From: Bacillus sp. CH140a_4T
GTDB taxonomy: Bacteria; Bacillota; Bacilli; Bacillales; Bacillaceae_G
Length of the DNA stretch: 58,333 nucleotides
Reading direction: 5' to 3'
Assembly (NCBI RefSeq): GCF_008923725.1
Contig: NZ_WBPF01000012.1
Location: 1-58,333, forward strand
The position numbers and the translations under genes are program-made. Shown piece after piece: positions 37,373-46,699 of this stretch. The notes under the pieces were generated by a model, which ran no database searches, was not told the DNA's origin, and saw nothing but the letters and a program-made list of their open reading frames with translations. Every line of letters begins with the position of its first letter. Position 1 is the stretch's first letter.

Positions 37373-37968
37373 CGTTTTTTTGATTTTATGATATAATATC
37401 CTTTTTTCTTTTCTACAACTTCGACTTCAGAAAATACTTCCTCTAGTTTCTTCAGTGCAGATGGTGCGCCTTGCTTCTTTTGAATAACAATCCACAACTC
37501 TCCACCTGGAACTAAATACTCTACAGCCTTTTCTAAAATCTCATGCACGATATCTTTACCTGCACGAATTGGAGGATTAGATAGAATAGCAGCATACATA
37601 CCATCTACATTTTCATAGACGCTACTTTGAAAAATGTGTACATTTCCAATTCTATTGTTAGCGGCATTTTCTTTCGCAAGCTCAAGCGCCCTTTCATTCA
37701 CATCCACCATGTGAACTTTACGGTCTTGAAACTCTTTCGCCAACGATAAACCAATTGGTCCATATCCACAACCTACGTCTAATATATCACCTTTAATATC
37801 TGGCACTTGAAACGCTTCAATTAAAAGACGAGAACCAAAGTCCACTTCGTTTTTCGAGAACACCCCACGGTCAGATAAGAAAGTAAATTGAGATCCACGA
37901 AGTGTAAATTCCCATCGCTTACGATCACTTTTACTAGAAGGGTCGTTAGAAAAATAATGGTCTGCCAT
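37369..37968 (-). CDS. ybxB: Class I SAM-dependent methyltransferase YbxB (RsmC-like)
   Basis: 199 residues. SAM-binding motif I ILDVGCGYGPIG, the acidic end of strand 2 in MVDVNERAL, and the NPP motif (SNPPIRAG) of N-methyltransferases acting on nucleic-acid bases. By similarity to RsmC it may methylate a guanine in 16S rRNA, but the substrate is not shown here. ATG 37968 follows GAGGTGG; the longer frame starts in the rplL terminator. Confidence 0.92.
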   Translation of the reverse strand: MADHYFSNDPSSKSDRKRWEFTLRGSQFTFLSDRGVFSKNEVDFGSRLLIEAFQVPDIKGDILDVGCGYGPIGLSLAKEFQDRKVHMVDVNERALELAKENAANNRIGNVHIFQSSVYENVDGMYAAILSNPPIRAGKDIVHEILEKAVEYLVPGGELWIVIQKKQGAPSALKKLEEVFSEVEVVEKKKGYYIIKSKKR

Positions 37969-37993
37969 ATGGCCACCTCTTTTCTTTACAGTT

Positions 37994-38027
37994 AAAAAAA
38001 AAGCTCGCATGAGAGCGAGCTTTTTTT
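37994..38027 (-). terminator. Intrinsic terminator of rplJ-rplL
   Basis: GCTCGC/GCGAGC stem (38003-38008 and 38015-38020) flanked by runs of A and T that extend the stem and give a T tail on the minus strand. Confidence 0.95.
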
Positions 38028-38044
38028 AAAGCATCAAAAGTTAA

Positions 38045-38404
38045 TTACTTAACTTCTACAGCAGCGCCAACTTCTTCAAGTTTAGCTTTCATTTCTTCAG
38101 CTTCCTCTTTAGAAACGCCTTCTTTGATTGCTTTTGGAGTGTTGTCAACTAATTCTTTAGCTTCTTTTAAGCCAAGACCAGTGATTTCACGTACAGCTTT
38201 GATAACTTTGATTTTTTGAGCGCCAGCACTTGCAAGTACTACGTCAAATTCAGTTTTCTCAGCAGCAGCTTCACCAGCGCCACCAGCTACAGCTACAGGA
38301 GCAGCAGCAGTTACGCCGAATTCTTCCTCGATAGCTTTTACTAAGTCGTTAAGTTCTAATACAGTCATAGATTTAACTGCTTCAATGATTTGTTCTTTAG
38401 TCAT
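38045..38404 (-). CDS. rplL: 50S ribosomal protein L7/L12
   Basis: 119 residues. Stalk protein that recruits translation GTPases. N-terminal dimerisation helix pair, Ala/Gly-rich hinge (about 35-50, [16 protein letters not shown]) and the C-terminal domain with [12 protein letters not shown]. Confidence 0.98.
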   Translation of the reverse strand: MTKEQIIEAVKSMTVLELNDLVKAIEEEFGVTAAAPVAVAGGAGEAAAEKTEFDVVLASAGAQKIKVIKAVREITGLGLKEAKELVDNTPKAIKEGVSKEEAEEMKAKLEEVGAAVEVK

Positions 38405-38471
38405 TGTAAATATCCTCCCTTAAATAGGTTTGTATTGTTTTATAGATAACAAGTAATTATCTTTTAAAAAA

Positions 38472-38972
38472 TTAAGCGCCTTGCTCTTCCTTTTGTTCTG
38501 CAACTGCTTTAGTAGCAAGTGCAAGGTTACGGATTGGAGCTTGAAGAACGCTAAGAAGCATAGAAAGTAAGCCTTCACGTGATGGAAGAGTAGCGATAGC
38601 TTTAACCTCATCAAGTGTTACAAGTTTACCTTCGATTACACCAGCTTTAATTTCTAAAGCTTCATGTTTTGTAGCGAAGTCGTTTAATACTTTCGCAGGA
38701 GCAACTACATCCTCGTTACTGAACGCGATTGCGTTTGGTCCTGTTAAGAATTCGTTTAACTCAGCCATTTCAGCAGACTCTGCAGCACGACGAGTTAAAG
38801 AGTTTTTGTAAACTTTGAACTCAACGCCAGCTTCACGTAAGTTTTTACGTAATTCTGTTACTTCAGAAACTGTTAAACCACGGTAGTCAACAACGATTGT
38901 AGATTTACTTTCGCGAAGTTTGTCCGCGATTTCAGTTACAACTTGTTGTTTAGTTTCGATTACTTTGCTCAT
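38472..38972 (-). CDS. rplJ: 50S ribosomal protein L10
   Basis: 166 residues. Anchors L7/L12 dimers to the stalk base through its C-terminal helix. ATG 38972 ([18 protein letters not shown]) has AGGAGGTG about 7 nt upstream; the longer frame overlaps the leader hairpin. Expression is probably controlled by the leader upstream. Confidence 0.98.
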   Translation of the reverse strand: MSKVIETKQQVVTEIADKLRESKSTIVVDYRGLTVSEVTELRKNLREAGVEFKVYKNSLTRRAAESAEMAELNEFLTGPNAIAFSNEDVVAPAKVLNDFATKHEALEIKAGVIEGKLVTLDEVKAIATLPSREGLLSMLLSVLQAPIRNLALATKAVAEQKEEQGA

Positions 38973-39158
38973 GTTATTACACCTCCTGTAGATTATATAG
39001 AAGATGTACCGAAAGTGCACTAAAAACCTCCATGCCCAACTTGTAGACATGGAGGCATATAGTCACAGAAAAAAAATTCCGTTTCGTATATTAACACCTA
39101 GGTAGGAAATTAAGTCTATTGACACCTACTGTCTACGGTACACTAATTAAATTCACAA
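38973..39158 (-). ncRNA. L10-type leader (ribosomal protein autoregulatory RNA)
   Basis: On the minus strand the leader carries ACCGTAGACAGTAGGTG (39121-39138) and CTACCTAGGTGTTAAT further on, the kind of paired elements seen in the Firmicute L10 leader that binds the L10(L12)4 complex. A terminator-like hairpin follows 65 nt later. Assigned from these motifs and the position before rplJ; no covariance search was possible. Confidence 0.85.
39022..39055 (-). terminator. Attenuator in the rplJ leader
   Basis: Minus-strand CCTCCATG (39048-39055) pairs perfectly with CATGGAGG (39027-39034) and is followed by TTTTT (39022-39026). It stands between the L10 binding region and the rplJ start, so premature termination is the probable control. 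Confidence 0.85.
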
Positions 39159-39166
39159 CATAAATG

Positions 39167-39195
39167 ATTATATAAAAACTTCTTTATGAAGTCAA
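39167..39195 (-). promoter_or_regulatory. Sigma-A promoter of rplJ-rplL
   Basis: Minus-strand TTGACT (39190-39195), 17-bp spacer, TATAAT (39167-39172), right after the rplA stop codon. Confidence 0.9.
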
Positions 39196-39205
39196 CTTCC
39201 AAAAT

Positions 39206-39898
39206 TTACGCTAATGTAGAAACGTCTACACGTACGCCAGGTCCCATTGTAGAAGCAACTGTTACGTTCTTCATGTAAGTACCTTTTGCAGCAGCTGGCT
39301 TAACTTTTTGTAAAGTGTCAGCAATTGTTCTGAAGTTTTCTACTAATTTAGCATCTTCGAAAGATACTTTACCGATTGGAACGTGGATGTTACCAGCTTT
39401 ATCAACGCGGTATTCAACTTTACCAGCTTTGATTTCGTTAACAGCTTTAGTTACATCGAAAGTAACTGTTCCAGTTTTAGGGTTTGGCATTAAACCTTTA
39501 GGTCCTAATACGCGACCAAGTTTACCAACTTCACCCATCATGTCAGGAGTTGCTACTACTACATCAAAATCGAACCAACCTTGTTGGATTTTACCGATGT
39601 AATCAGCATCGCCTACGAAGTCAGCTCCAGCAGCTTCAGCTTCTTTAGCTTTTTCACCTTTAGCGAACACTAAAACACGTTGTACTTTACCAGTACCGTG
39701 CGGAAGAACAACTGCACCACGGATTTGTTGGTCAGCTTTCTTAGGGTCAACACCTAAACGGAATGCAGCTTCTACAGTTGCATCAAATTTAGCTGTGTTT
39801 GTTTTCTTTACTAATTCTACTGCTTCTGTTGCAGAGTAAGCAGCAGCACGATCAACAAGCTTTGCAGCTTCTACGTACTTTTTACCTCTTTTAGCCAT
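39206..39898 (-). CDS. rplA: 50S ribosomal protein L1
   Basis: 230 residues. Forms the mobile L1 stalk that moves E-site tRNA; also a translational repressor in some bacteria. [17 protein letters not shown]-terminus. ATG 39898 has AGGAGG upstream; the 29 extra upstream codons have no support. Confidence 0.98.
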
Positions 39899-40020
39899 TT
39901 TTATTTCCTCCTCGAATGTGGTTTTAGCGGAATAACCTCCCACGTTTACGCTTATTTCCAGGTATAACCTGAGGATGCGCGCCACCCATTTATTTAAAAA
40001 CGATAATCATTTACGATAAT

Positions 40021-40057
40021 AAAGGTTGCGAATTGGAATTCCAGACCCGCAACCTTT
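40021..40057 (-). other. Hairpin in the rplK-rplA gap
   Basis: Arms AAAGGTTGCG and CGCAACCTTT (40021-40030 and 40048-40057) are perfect; the loop contains the exact palindrome TGGAATTCCA (40034-40043). The T run is stronger on the plus strand. It may be a partial terminator, processing site or protein-binding RNA. Confidence 0.6.
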
Positions 40058-40074
40058 TTTAAAAACAAATCGAA

Positions 40075-40500
40075 TTAGTCTTCGATAACGATGCCCATAC
40101 TGCGTGCAGTACCTTCAACCATACGCATTGCAGCTTCTACGCTAGCAGCGTTTAGGTCAGGCATTTTAGTTTCAGCGATTTCGCGTACTTTATCACGCTT
40201 AACAGTTGCCACTTTATTACGGTTTGGTTCACCAGAACCAGACTCAATACCAGCTACTTTCTTAAGAAGAACAGCAGCAGGAGGAGTTTTAGTAATGAAA
40301 GTGAATGAACGGTCCTCAAATACCGTAATTTCAACAGGGATGATAAGACCAGCTTGATCAGCTGTACGAGCGTTAAACTCTTTACAGAAGCCCATGATGT
40401 TAACACCTGCTTGTCCTAATGCTGGACCAACTGGTGGAGCTGGGTTAGCTTTACCTGCAGGAATTTGAAGTTTTACCATTTTAATTACCTTTTTAGCCAC
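40075..40500 (-). CDS. rplK: 50S ribosomal protein L11
   Basis: 141 residues. GTPase-associated centre; thiopeptide-binding prolines in [17 protein letters not shown] are intact. The start is GTG 40500 with AAGGAGGTG about 7 nt upstream, giving the family N-terminus AKKV. Confidence 0.98.
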
Positions 40501-40563
40501 GAGACACACCTCCTTAAGTCCGTGATGTGGTCAATTGGACAGTGATTTGCCCTCCCACGTCAT

Positions 40564-40592
40564 ATTTTATCTGTAAGGATAAAATCTTTCAA
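40564..40592 (-). promoter_or_regulatory. Sigma-A promoter of rplK-rplA
   Basis: Minus-strand TTGAAA (40587-40592), 17-bp spacer, TAAAAT (40564-40569). The -35 overlaps the T tail of the nusG terminator, and the -10 sits in an inverted repeat (ATTTTATC with GATAAAAT). Confidence 0.7.
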
Positions 40593-40617
40593 AAAACGTC
40601 TCCGATAACGAAGACGT
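40590..40617 (-). terminator. Intrinsic terminator of nusG
   Basis: Minus-strand ACGTCTTCG (40609-40617) pairs with CGGAGACGT (40596-40604), one G-U, 4-nt loop, followed by TTTTTT. Confidence 0.9.
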
Positions 40618-40667
40618 ACTGACTTAAAAGATATTATCACTTTTTACAATTCATTTCAAGTTTCATT

Positions 40668-41201
40668 TTATAATTTTTCAATTTGATGGAAGTCAAGCTC
40701 AACTGGAGTCTCGCGACCAAACATGTCCACAAGCACGCTAACCTTTTTCTTCTCCACATCAATTTCTTCAATAGCACCTGTATAATCTGCGAATGGCCCC
40801 TCATTTACACGCACTGTCTCATGAAGTTCAAAGTCGAAATCAACCACTTCGTTATCCATTCCCATATGCTTCATAATGGTAACAACTTCCTCTTCTAATA
40901 GAGGTGATGGTTTAGATCCAGAACCAGAAGAACCAACGAACCCAGTTACACCTGGCGTGTTACGTACAACATACCAAGAGTCATCAGTCATGATTAATTC
41001 TACTAATACATAACCTGGGAACACTTTTCTTTTCATTAATTTTTCTTTACCGTTTTTCATTTCTACTTCTACTTCTTCCGGGACAACAACACGGAAAATT
41101 TTATCTTGCATACCCATTGATTCTACACGTTTCTCTAGGTTTGCTTTTACTTTATTTTCATATCCAGAATAAGTATGGACAACATACCAACTTTTTTCCA
41201 T
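40668..41201 (-). CDS. nusG: Transcription elongation and pausing factor NusG
   Basis: 177 residues: NGN domain (WYVVHTYSGYENKVKANLEKR) and a C-terminal KOW domain (VNEGPFADYTGAIEEIDVEK). Binds the polymerase clamp; in Bacillus it promotes pausing. Usual position after secE. Confidence 0.98.
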   Translation of the reverse strand: MEKSWYVVHTYSGYENKVKANLEKRVESMGMQDKIFRVVVPEEVEVEMKNGKEKLMKRKVFPGYVLVELIMTDDSWYVVRNTPGVTGFVGSSGSGSKPSPLLEEEVVTIMKHMGMDNEVVDFDFELHETVRVNEGPFADYTGAIEEIDVEKKKVSVLVDMFGRETPVELDFHQIEKL

Positions 41202-41254
41202 TCATTTAGGACGAGCGTCCTTCCCTCCCTGACGTACATTTTTTTGCGCAAATG

Positions 41255-41278
41255 AAAAAACCCGTTCACCGGGCTTTT
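41255..41278 (-). terminator. Weak terminator-like hairpin between secE and nusG
   Basis: CCCG/CGGG stem (41261-41264 and 41270-41273) with flanking A and T runs, T tail on the minus strand. Only 4 bp of GC stem, so probably partial. Confidence 0.45.
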
Positions 41279-41332
41279 ACACAGTTCTTATAAATAACAT
41301 TATATCATGGATAAGTGCTTCTTATTCAAGAA

Positions 41333-41512
41333 TTAACCAAGAATTAACCGAATTAAAGAAGAAATGCCCATATCAACCACTGCGAAGAAAATCGCAAAGA
41401 AGACAACTGTAGCGATAACAGTCGCTGTTGAACGGAGTAATTCATCTTTTTTAGGCCAACTTACTTTTTTCATTTCGCGACCTACATCGCCGAAAAAGTT
41501 CGTTAAACGCAT
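41333..41512 (-). CDS. secE: Protein translocase subunit SecE
   Basis: 59 residues: short amphipathic helix with REMKKVSWPKKDELL and one membrane helix (TVIATVVFFAIFFAVVD). Clamps SecY halves together. Single-helix form typical of Gram-positives. Lies between rpmG and nusG. Confidence 0.97.
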   Translation of the reverse strand: MRLTNFFGDVGREMKKVSWPKKDELLRSTATVIATVVFFAIFFAVVDMGISSLIRLILG

Positions 41513-41544
41513 CTACGGGACCTCCAGTGTATTATTTCAATTAT

Positions 41545-41691
41545 TTATTTTGTTTCCTTGTGAACTGTATGCTGATTGCATGTTTTACAAAACTTCTTTA
41601 TTTCAAGTCGCTCTACTGAGCTCGTATCTTTCATCGTAGAGTAGTTTCGATTTTTACACTCTTCACATGAGAGTACAACTTTTTTCCTCAT
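41545..41691 (-). CDS. rpmG: 50S ribosomal protein L33 (zinc-binding form)
   Basis: 48 residues beginning [18 protein letters not shown]. Cys pairs CEEC and CKTC make it the C+ zinc form. Bacilli often carry additional L33 paralogs, some without Cys. First gene before secE. Confidence 0.95.
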   Translation of the reverse strand: MRKKVVLSCEECKNRNYSTMKDTSSVERLEIKKFCKTCNQHTVHKETK

Positions 41692-41727
41692 TAGTTACAC
41701 CAACCTTGTAACATTATGTCCCTAAAA

Positions 41728-41756
41728 ATGTATCATACAACAAAAGACAATGTCAA
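41728..41756 (-). promoter_or_regulatory. Sigma-A promoter of rpmG-secE-nusG
   Basis: Minus-strand TTGACA (41751-41756) and ATACAT (41728-41733) with 17-bp spacing; TACATT at 18 bp is an alternative -10. Confidence 0.6.
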
Positions 41757-41783
41757 TGACATGCCTTTTGCACTCTCTACAAA

Positions 41784-41811
41784 AAGAAAACAGGTGATTT
41801 TTTACACCTGT
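41784..41811 (-). terminator. Intrinsic terminator of sigH
   Basis: Minus-strand ACAGGTG (41805-41811) pairs with CACCTGT (41790-41796), followed by a T-rich tail. Confidence 0.85.
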
Positions 41812-41819
41812 AGTATTTG

Positions 41820-42479
41820 TTATGAATTTAAAGTGGTACTCTCTCTCATTTCCATATAACGTTCCAATTTCCGCTTCACCCTCTGTAAAGCGTTATCAAT
41901 AGATTTCACATGTCTATTTAACTGTTCCGAAATCTCTTGATAAGAACGACCATCTAGATATAAAGAAAGTACTTTTCTTTCTAAATCGCTTAATAATTCA
42001 GATATTTTAGATTCTATGTCTGTATATTCTTCCTGGCTTATAATCATTTCTTCAGGATCCGTTACCTTCGCTTCCGAAATAACATCTAATAATGTCCGAT
42101 CAGATTCCTCATCATAAATCGGTTTATCTAGAGACACATACGAATTTAACGGAATATGTTTTTGCCTTGTTGCTGTTTTAATAGCGGTAATAATTTGCCG
42201 AGTGATACACAGTTCAGCAAATGCTTTGAATGAAGAAAGCTTGTCCTCTTTATAATCACGAATCGCTTTAAACAATCCAATCATACCTTCTTGAACAATA
42301 TCTTCTCGATCGGCACCCACTAAGAAATAAGATCTTGATTTCGCGCGAACAAAGTTCTTATATTTGTGAATCAAATATTCTAGAGCGTCAGTATTACCTT
42401 TTCGAACTAACTCAACGATTGCCTCATCCTCTAAATCACGAAATGTAACGTCGCCTACACTTACGAAGCCTGCTTCCAC
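41820..42479 (-). CDS. sigH: RNA polymerase sigma-H factor
   Basis: 219 residues. Sigma-70 family factor for early sporulation and transition-state genes. Region 2 has ADREDIVQEGMIGLFKAIRD, region 4 has the helix-turn-helix GRSYQEISEQLNRHVKSIDN. GTG start with AGGGATC upstream. It has its own promoter and terminator. Confidence 0.97.
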   Translation of the reverse strand: MEAGFVSVGDVTFRDLEDEAIVELVRKGNTDALEYLIHKYKNFVRAKSRSYFLVGADREDIVQEGMIGLFKAIRDYKEDKLSSFKAFAELCITRQIITAIKTATRQKHIPLNSYVSLDKPIYDEESDRTLLDVISEAKVTDPEEMIISQEEYTDIESKISELLSDLERKVLSLYLDGRSYQEISEQLNRHVKSIDNALQRVKRKLERYMEMRESTTLNS

Positions 42480-42512
42480 CTTGATCCCTCCGACCGCTAT
42501 TTATTTAGCAAT

Positions 42513-42542
42513 ATTATACAGTAAAAAGATAAAGAGCGTCAA
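42513..42542 (-). promoter_or_regulatory. Sigma-A promoter of sigH
   Basis: Minus-strand TTGACG (42537-42542), 18-bp spacer, TATAAT (42513-42518), just after the rae1 stop. In B. subtilis sigH transcription is held down by AbrB; no site was looked for beyond AT-richness. Confidence 0.75.
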
Positions 42543-42546
42543 TGCC

Positions 42547-43059
42547 TCAACGCTCTCCTCTTCTTAATTTTTCTAATTTTTCTGTAATATCTTTACTGAA
42601 TATCTTTCGCATGGCGGGTTGTTTTTCTTTTGTGTCTTGTGTACGCCTTCTTACTTGTTGCTCCATCGATTGTACTTCCAACTCTAATTCACGTGCAGAT
42701 TTCCGAAGAGCACCTTGCGCAAATATAACCCATTGTTCCGTATAATCAGAAGTCGCAACATATATTTGTGTATTTATATTTCTAAGCTCAATCGCTAGTT
42801 GCTCTATCTTTTCATCTGCAGTTTGATTCTTCCTCGTGAATATGACTTCCACACGCGATTGTTTCATCTTTTTTTCAATACCTTGGACCGTATAAGCATC
42901 AAAGACTATCATTACCTTTGTACCTGTGTAACCTTGGTAATCCGCCATCTTATCAATCAGTGCATCTCTTGATGATTGCAAATCTACATCCCGTAGTTTC
43001 TTCAAGTCTCCCCAAGCTCCGATAATGTTGTAACCGTCAACGATTAAAATATCGTTCAT
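42547..43059 (-). CDS. rae1: Ribosome-associated endoribonuclease Rae1 (YacP, NYN domain)
   Basis: 170 residues. PIN-like NYN domain with acidic residues in ILIVDGYNIIGAW, VFDAYTVQG and TADEKIE. In B. subtilis Rae1 enters the ribosomal A site and cuts mRNA there. 3 bp after rlmB. Confidence 0.93.
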   Translation of the reverse strand: MNDILIVDGYNIIGAWGDLKKLRDVDLQSSRDALIDKMADYQGYTGTKVMIVFDAYTVQGIEKKMKQSRVEVIFTRKNQTADEKIEQLAIELRNINTQIYVATSDYTEQWVIFAQGALRKSARELELEVQSMEQQVRRRTQDTKEKQPAMRKIFSKDITEKLEKLRRGER

Positions 43060-43062
43060 TTT

Positions 43063-43806
43063 TTATTTACCAATTTCGTGACGCTTACGATATACCTCAT
43101 ACATTAACAGACTTGCGGCTACTGAAGCATTTAAGGATGTAACTTTACCGACCATCGGTAAAGTAATTAGGAAATCACATTTTTCACCAATAATACGACT
43201 CATACCTTTTCCTTCACTTCCAATTACTAATCCGATTGGCATTTTACCATCTAAATTACGGTAATCCGTTTTCCCTTTTGCATCTGTACCAGCAATCCAA
43301 AGTCCACGTTCTTTTAATTCATCGATTGTACGAGATAAATTCGTTACACGTGCAACAGGAATATATTCAATTGCTCCAGTCGATGCTTTCGCAACTGATG
43401 CAGTAAGTCCCACAGCTCTTCTTTTCGGAATAATAATCCCATGAGCTCCTGTTGCATCCGCAGTACGCATAATAGAACCTAGGTTATGCGGGTCTTCAAT
43501 TTCATCTAAAATCAAGAAGAACGGATCCTCGTTACGCTTCTCTGCTACTTTAAATAGATCTTCTAGCTCAGCATATTGATATGCAGCCACTTGAGCAATT
43601 ACACCTTGATGGTTCCCCTCAACTAATTGATCTAACTTCTTCTTTGGTGCATGTTGTAAAATAATCTTATTTTCTTTCGCTAGCGCTAGTACAATTTGTA
43701 TTTGTCCTTTGGCAGCACCTTCCGCGATCCAAATTTTATTAATATCTCTTCCTGAGCGTAACGCTTCAATTACAGGGTTACGTCCGATAATATATTCACT
43801 ACTCAT
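43063..43806 (-). CDS. rlmB: 23S rRNA 2'-O-methyltransferase RlmB-type (SpoU/TrmH)
   Basis: 247 residues. N-terminal substrate-binding domain ([17 protein letters not shown]) and the SPOUT knot with [31 protein letters not shown] and [15 protein letters not shown]. The family methylates 23S G2251 in E. coli; the exact target here is inferred. Overlaps mrnC by 4 bp (ATGA). Confidence 0.94.
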   Translation of the reverse strand: MSSEYIIGRNPVIEALRSGRDINKIWIAEGAAKGQIQIVLALAKENKIILQHAPKKKLDQLVEGNHQGVIAQVAAYQYAELEDLFKVAEKRNEDPFFLILDEIEDPHNLGSIMRTADATGAHGIIIPKRRAVGLTASVAKASTGAIEYIPVARVTNLSRTIDELKERGLWIAGTDAKGKTDYRNLDGKMPIGLVIGSEGKGMSRIIGEKCDFLITLPMVGKVTSLNASVAASLLMYEVYRKRHEIGK

Positions 43807-44210
43807 GATGATGTGCCCCCTTCCTTTTCTTCTAAAACAGCAATTGCCTTATATACAATTTCGTCTAATCTTTCACGATTATTTAATAAGTGATGATAGC
43901 CAATTAGCGCTTCAAAGGCTGTACTATATCGATATGTTTGTACATCAGTATTTTTCGGGACAGTACCTGAATTTGCATTACGCCCTCTTCTTAGTACCGC
44001 CTCTTCTTCCTCTGTTAAAAATGCTGTCTCTAATAAATGATAAACAACTTTCGCCTGTGCTTTTGCCGAAACAAAGCTTGTCCCTAATCGATGTAATTGA
44101 TTAGGACGAACTTTCCCTTTTTGAAGTAGGTGATAGCGGATATATTGTTCATATACCGCATCACCCATGTATGCTAACGCTAAGCTGTTTAATTGCTTTG
44201 CATCAATCAT
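43803..44210 (-). CDS. mrnC: Mini-ribonuclease III (MrnC)
   Basis: 135 residues: an RNase III catalytic domain alone, without a dsRNA-binding domain. [16 protein letters not shown] holds the signature acidic residues. Trims the ends of 23S precursor RNA. ATG 44210 has AGAGG 6 nt upstream and immediately follows the cysS stop; the ATG at 44228 lacks a ribosome site. Confidence 0.94.
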   Translation of the reverse strand: MIDAKQLNSLALAYMGDAVYEQYIRYHLLQKGKVRPNQLHRLGTSFVSAKAQAKVVYHLLETAFLTEEEEAVLRRGRNANSGTVPKNTDVQTYRYSTAFEALIGYHHLLNNRERLDEIVYKAIAVLEEKEGGTSS

Positions 44211-44212
44211 TC

Positions 44213-45610
44213 TTATCCTCTTTTCCATCTTGTACCTTGAGCGGTATCTTCTAAAATAATATTACGGTCTTTTAAATCATCGCGAATTTGATCTGATAAT
44301 GCAAAATCACGATTTTTACGAGCTTCAATGCGTTTTTGAATAAGCACCTCAATTTCTTCATCAAGCAACTCTTCTTGCGCTAATTCTAACCCTAAAATAT
44401 CAAATAATGTTTCAAGTTGTTTTACGTATGCTTCAATTACAACTGTAGACGTATGTTCTTCCAGTAAATATTGATTTGCATGATTTGCTACATTATATAA
44501 CTCAGTGATTGCATTAGCAGTGTTGAAGTCATCATTCATCGCTTCTTCAAATGCAGTCTGGAATTTTCCCAGTTCCGCTAACCATTTCTCATTATGATCT
44601 GTTAACTCAGTACTACTTTCCATACGGTGTTTTAAGTTACCGTAAGCCGTTTTAATTCTTTCCAGTCCGTTATTTGTGCTTTGTAATAAATCTTCACTGA
44701 AATTAATTGGGTGACGGTAATGTACCGATAGCATAAAGAATCTAATTAACTGTGGATCATATTGCTTAATGATATCGTGAACTAAAATGAAGTTCCCCAG
44801 TGACTTAGACATCTTCTCATTATTAATATTAATATATCCATTGTGCATCCAATAACGTGCAAATGTTTTTCCTGTTAACGCCTCAGACTGCGCAATTTCA
44901 TTCTCATGATGAGGAAATGCCAAGTCTTGACCACCAGCATGAATATCGATTGTATCTCCTAAGTATTTACGCGCCATTGCCGAGCATTCAATATGCCAGC
45001 CTGGACGACCTTTCCCCCAAGGGCTTTCCCAGAAGATTTCTCCTTCTTTCGCAGCTTTCCATAAAGCAAAATCAAGAGGGTCTTGTTTCTTTTCTCCTAC
45101 TTCAATGCGCGCACCATGACGTAAGTCTGCGATTGGTTGATGCGATAATTTACCGTATCCTTCAAACTCCTTCGTTCTAAAGTACACATCACCTTCTGAT
45201 TCATATGCATATCCTTTATTCACAAGTTCTTGAATAAATTCAATAATGATATCCATATTTTCCGTTACACGCGGATGAACTGTTGCATGTTTGCAACCTA
45301 GTGCCGTTACATCTTCAAAATACGCTTCGACGAAACGGTCCGCAATTGTCGGCACATCTTCACCTAATTCATTTGCTGCTTTAATTAATTTATCATCTAC
45401 GTCAGTAAAGTTAGATACATACTGCACATCATACCCTTTATATTCTAAATAACGGCGTACTGTATCAAATACCATGGGTGGTCTTGCATTCCCAATGTGA
45501 ATATAGTTATAAACTGTAGGTCCACACACATACATCTTTACCTTATTTTCTTCTAATGGAGTAAACTCTTCCTTTTGACGCGTTAACGTATTATAAATGT
45601 GAATAGTCAT
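44213..45610 (-). CDS. cysS: Cysteinyl-tRNA synthetase
   Basis: 465 residues, class I. HIGH motif as [14 protein letters not shown] as KMSKSLGN, and the zinc-binding C/H residues ([19 protein letters not shown]). Overlaps cysE by 20 bp. Transcription is under the cysteine T-box. Confidence 0.98.
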   Translation of the reverse strand: MTIHIYNTLTRQKEEFTPLEENKVKMYVCGPTVYNYIHIGNARPPMVFDTVRRYLEYKGYDVQYVSNFTDVDDKLIKAANELGEDVPTIADRFVEAYFEDVTALGCKHATVHPRVTENMDIIIEFIQELVNKGYAYESEGDVYFRTKEFEGYGKLSHQPIADLRHGARIEVGEKKQDPLDFALWKAAKEGEIFWESPWGKGRPGWHIECSAMARKYLGDTIDIHAGGQDLAFPHHENEIAQSEALTGKTFARYWMHNGYININNEKMSKSLGNFILVHDIIKQYDPQLIRFFMLSVHYRHPINFSEDLLQSTNNGLERIKTAYGNLKHRMESSTELTDHNEKWLAELGKFQTAFEEAMNDDFNTANAITELYNVANHANQYLLEEHTSTVVIEAYVKQLETLFDILGLELAQEELLDEEIEVLIQKRIEARKNRDFALSDQIRDDLKDRNIILEDTAQGTRWKRG

Positions 45611-46256
45611 TTTTATCCTTCCTTTCTACCTTTACTTCAAGTTGTTTTTTCAATTTATCAAGTTCTACTTCCATGATCTTTAACTTATCAAAAATTGGGT
45701 CTGGAAGGTCAGAATGATTTAATTCTTGACCGATCTTCACTCCATTTTGAATAACGACTCGGCCAGGTATACCTACAACTGTAGAATGTGCAGGGACTTC
45801 TTTTAATACGACAGACCCTGCTCCAATTTTAGAATTCTCTCCGACTGTAATAGAACCTAGTACTTTAGCACCTGTTGCAATTAATACATTATCCTGAATT
45901 GTAGGGTGCCTCTTCCCCTTTTCTTTACCCGTACCACCTAATGTAACACCTTGATAGATCGTTACATTATCACCAATTTCGCACGTCTCTCCAATTACAA
46001 CTCCCATTCCATGGTCTATGAAAAAACGACGACCAATTGTTGCTCCTGGATGAATCTCAATACCAGTAAAGAAACGACTAACTTGTGAGATCCAACGTGC
46101 AATAAAGAAGAAATTCTTTTTATAAAAAGCATGTGCAATTCGATGGGCCCAAACTGCATGTAATCCAGAGTAAGTCAAAATGACTTCGAAATAACTTCTT
46201 GCCGCTGGATCCTGTTCAAAAACGACTTCAATATCTTCCCGAAGCCTCCTAAACAT
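45591..46256 (-). CDS. cysE: Serine O-acetyltransferase
   Basis: 221 residues. First step of cysteine synthesis from serine and acetyl-CoA. N-terminal helical domain and a left-handed beta helix of hexapeptide repeats ([20 protein letters not shown] then GVTLGG). GGGGAGGG precedes ATG. Coupled with cysS under a T-box, so cysteine supply and charging are controlled together. Confidence 0.97.
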   Translation of the reverse strand: MFRRLREDIEVVFEQDPAARSYFEVILTYSGLHAVWAHRIAHAFYKKNFFFIARWISQVSRFFTGIEIHPGATIGRRFFIDHGMGVVIGETCEIGDNVTIYQGVTLGGTGKEKGKRHPTIQDNVLIATGAKVLGSITVGENSKIGAGSVVLKEVPAHSTVVGIPGRVVIQNGVKIGQELNHSDLPDPIFDKLKIMEVELDKLKKQLEVKVERKDKNDYSHL

Positions 46257-46379
46257 CGACGTTCCCTCCCCTTTATGGGCTGCTTTTTCGAGTGAACTAA
46301 CTCCCTTAACTCCCTACTTATCCCCCTAAATCTTTATACACAGAGATAAAACTTATACTCATACCCATTTTTACGGTAT

Positions 46380-46414
46380 AAAAAAGACGCCTCTGTCATA
46401 TTGACAGAGACGCC
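46380..46414 (-). terminator. Regulated terminator of the T-box
   Basis: CTCTGTCA with TGACAGAG core, extended by GGCGT/GCGTC pairs with two wobbles, loop of 3 nt, then TTTTTT on the minus strand. Confidence 0.92.
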
Positions 46415-46664
46415 TTATAAGCGCGGTTCCACTCTGTTTAGGCTAAAAAAGCCTCAAACTCATCTCTGATAACGGTGTACACCGCTTCTGCTTACTTTAC
46501 GCCCTAAGACGTTTCACAAAACAATTCGCTGTTCAGCAGAAGACTCGAAGGGGCATTTCAAAAATCCGCTTATAAACCACTTCCAGCCTAAAGGTGGTTC
46601 TCTCTGTAAAAAGCCTGATTTTCTACTTCTCCTTCTCGTCGCTTTTCCTTATTAGGTTTTAAGT
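46380..46664 (-). ncRNA. T-box leader, cysteine specifier, controlling cysE-cysS
   Basis: Contains the T-box sequence AGAGTGGAACCGCG (46422-46435, minus strand). Stem I has AGTA (46624-46627) and, on its 3' side, GAAATGC with the Cys codon TGC at 46553-46555. A terminator hairpin of 13 bp (46386-46414) with a T tail follows the antiterminator region. Uncharged tRNA-Cys should favour read-through. Fills the 439-bp gap between gltX and cysE. Confidence 0.95.
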
Positions 46665-46670
46665 ATACTT

Positions 46671-46699
46671 ATTATATTTCTAAACCTAGAAAATGTTAA
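46671..46699 (-). promoter_or_regulatory. Sigma-A promoter of the cysE-cysS T-box operon
   Basis: Minus-strand TTAACA (46694-46699), 17-bp spacer, TATAAT (46671-46676). The -35 includes the gltX stop codon. Confidence 0.7.

Noticed and set aside
43709-44104. Plus-strand 131-codon frame across rlmB and mrnC
   Set aside because: It is antisense to two well-recognised genes; no ribosome site and no family resemblance.
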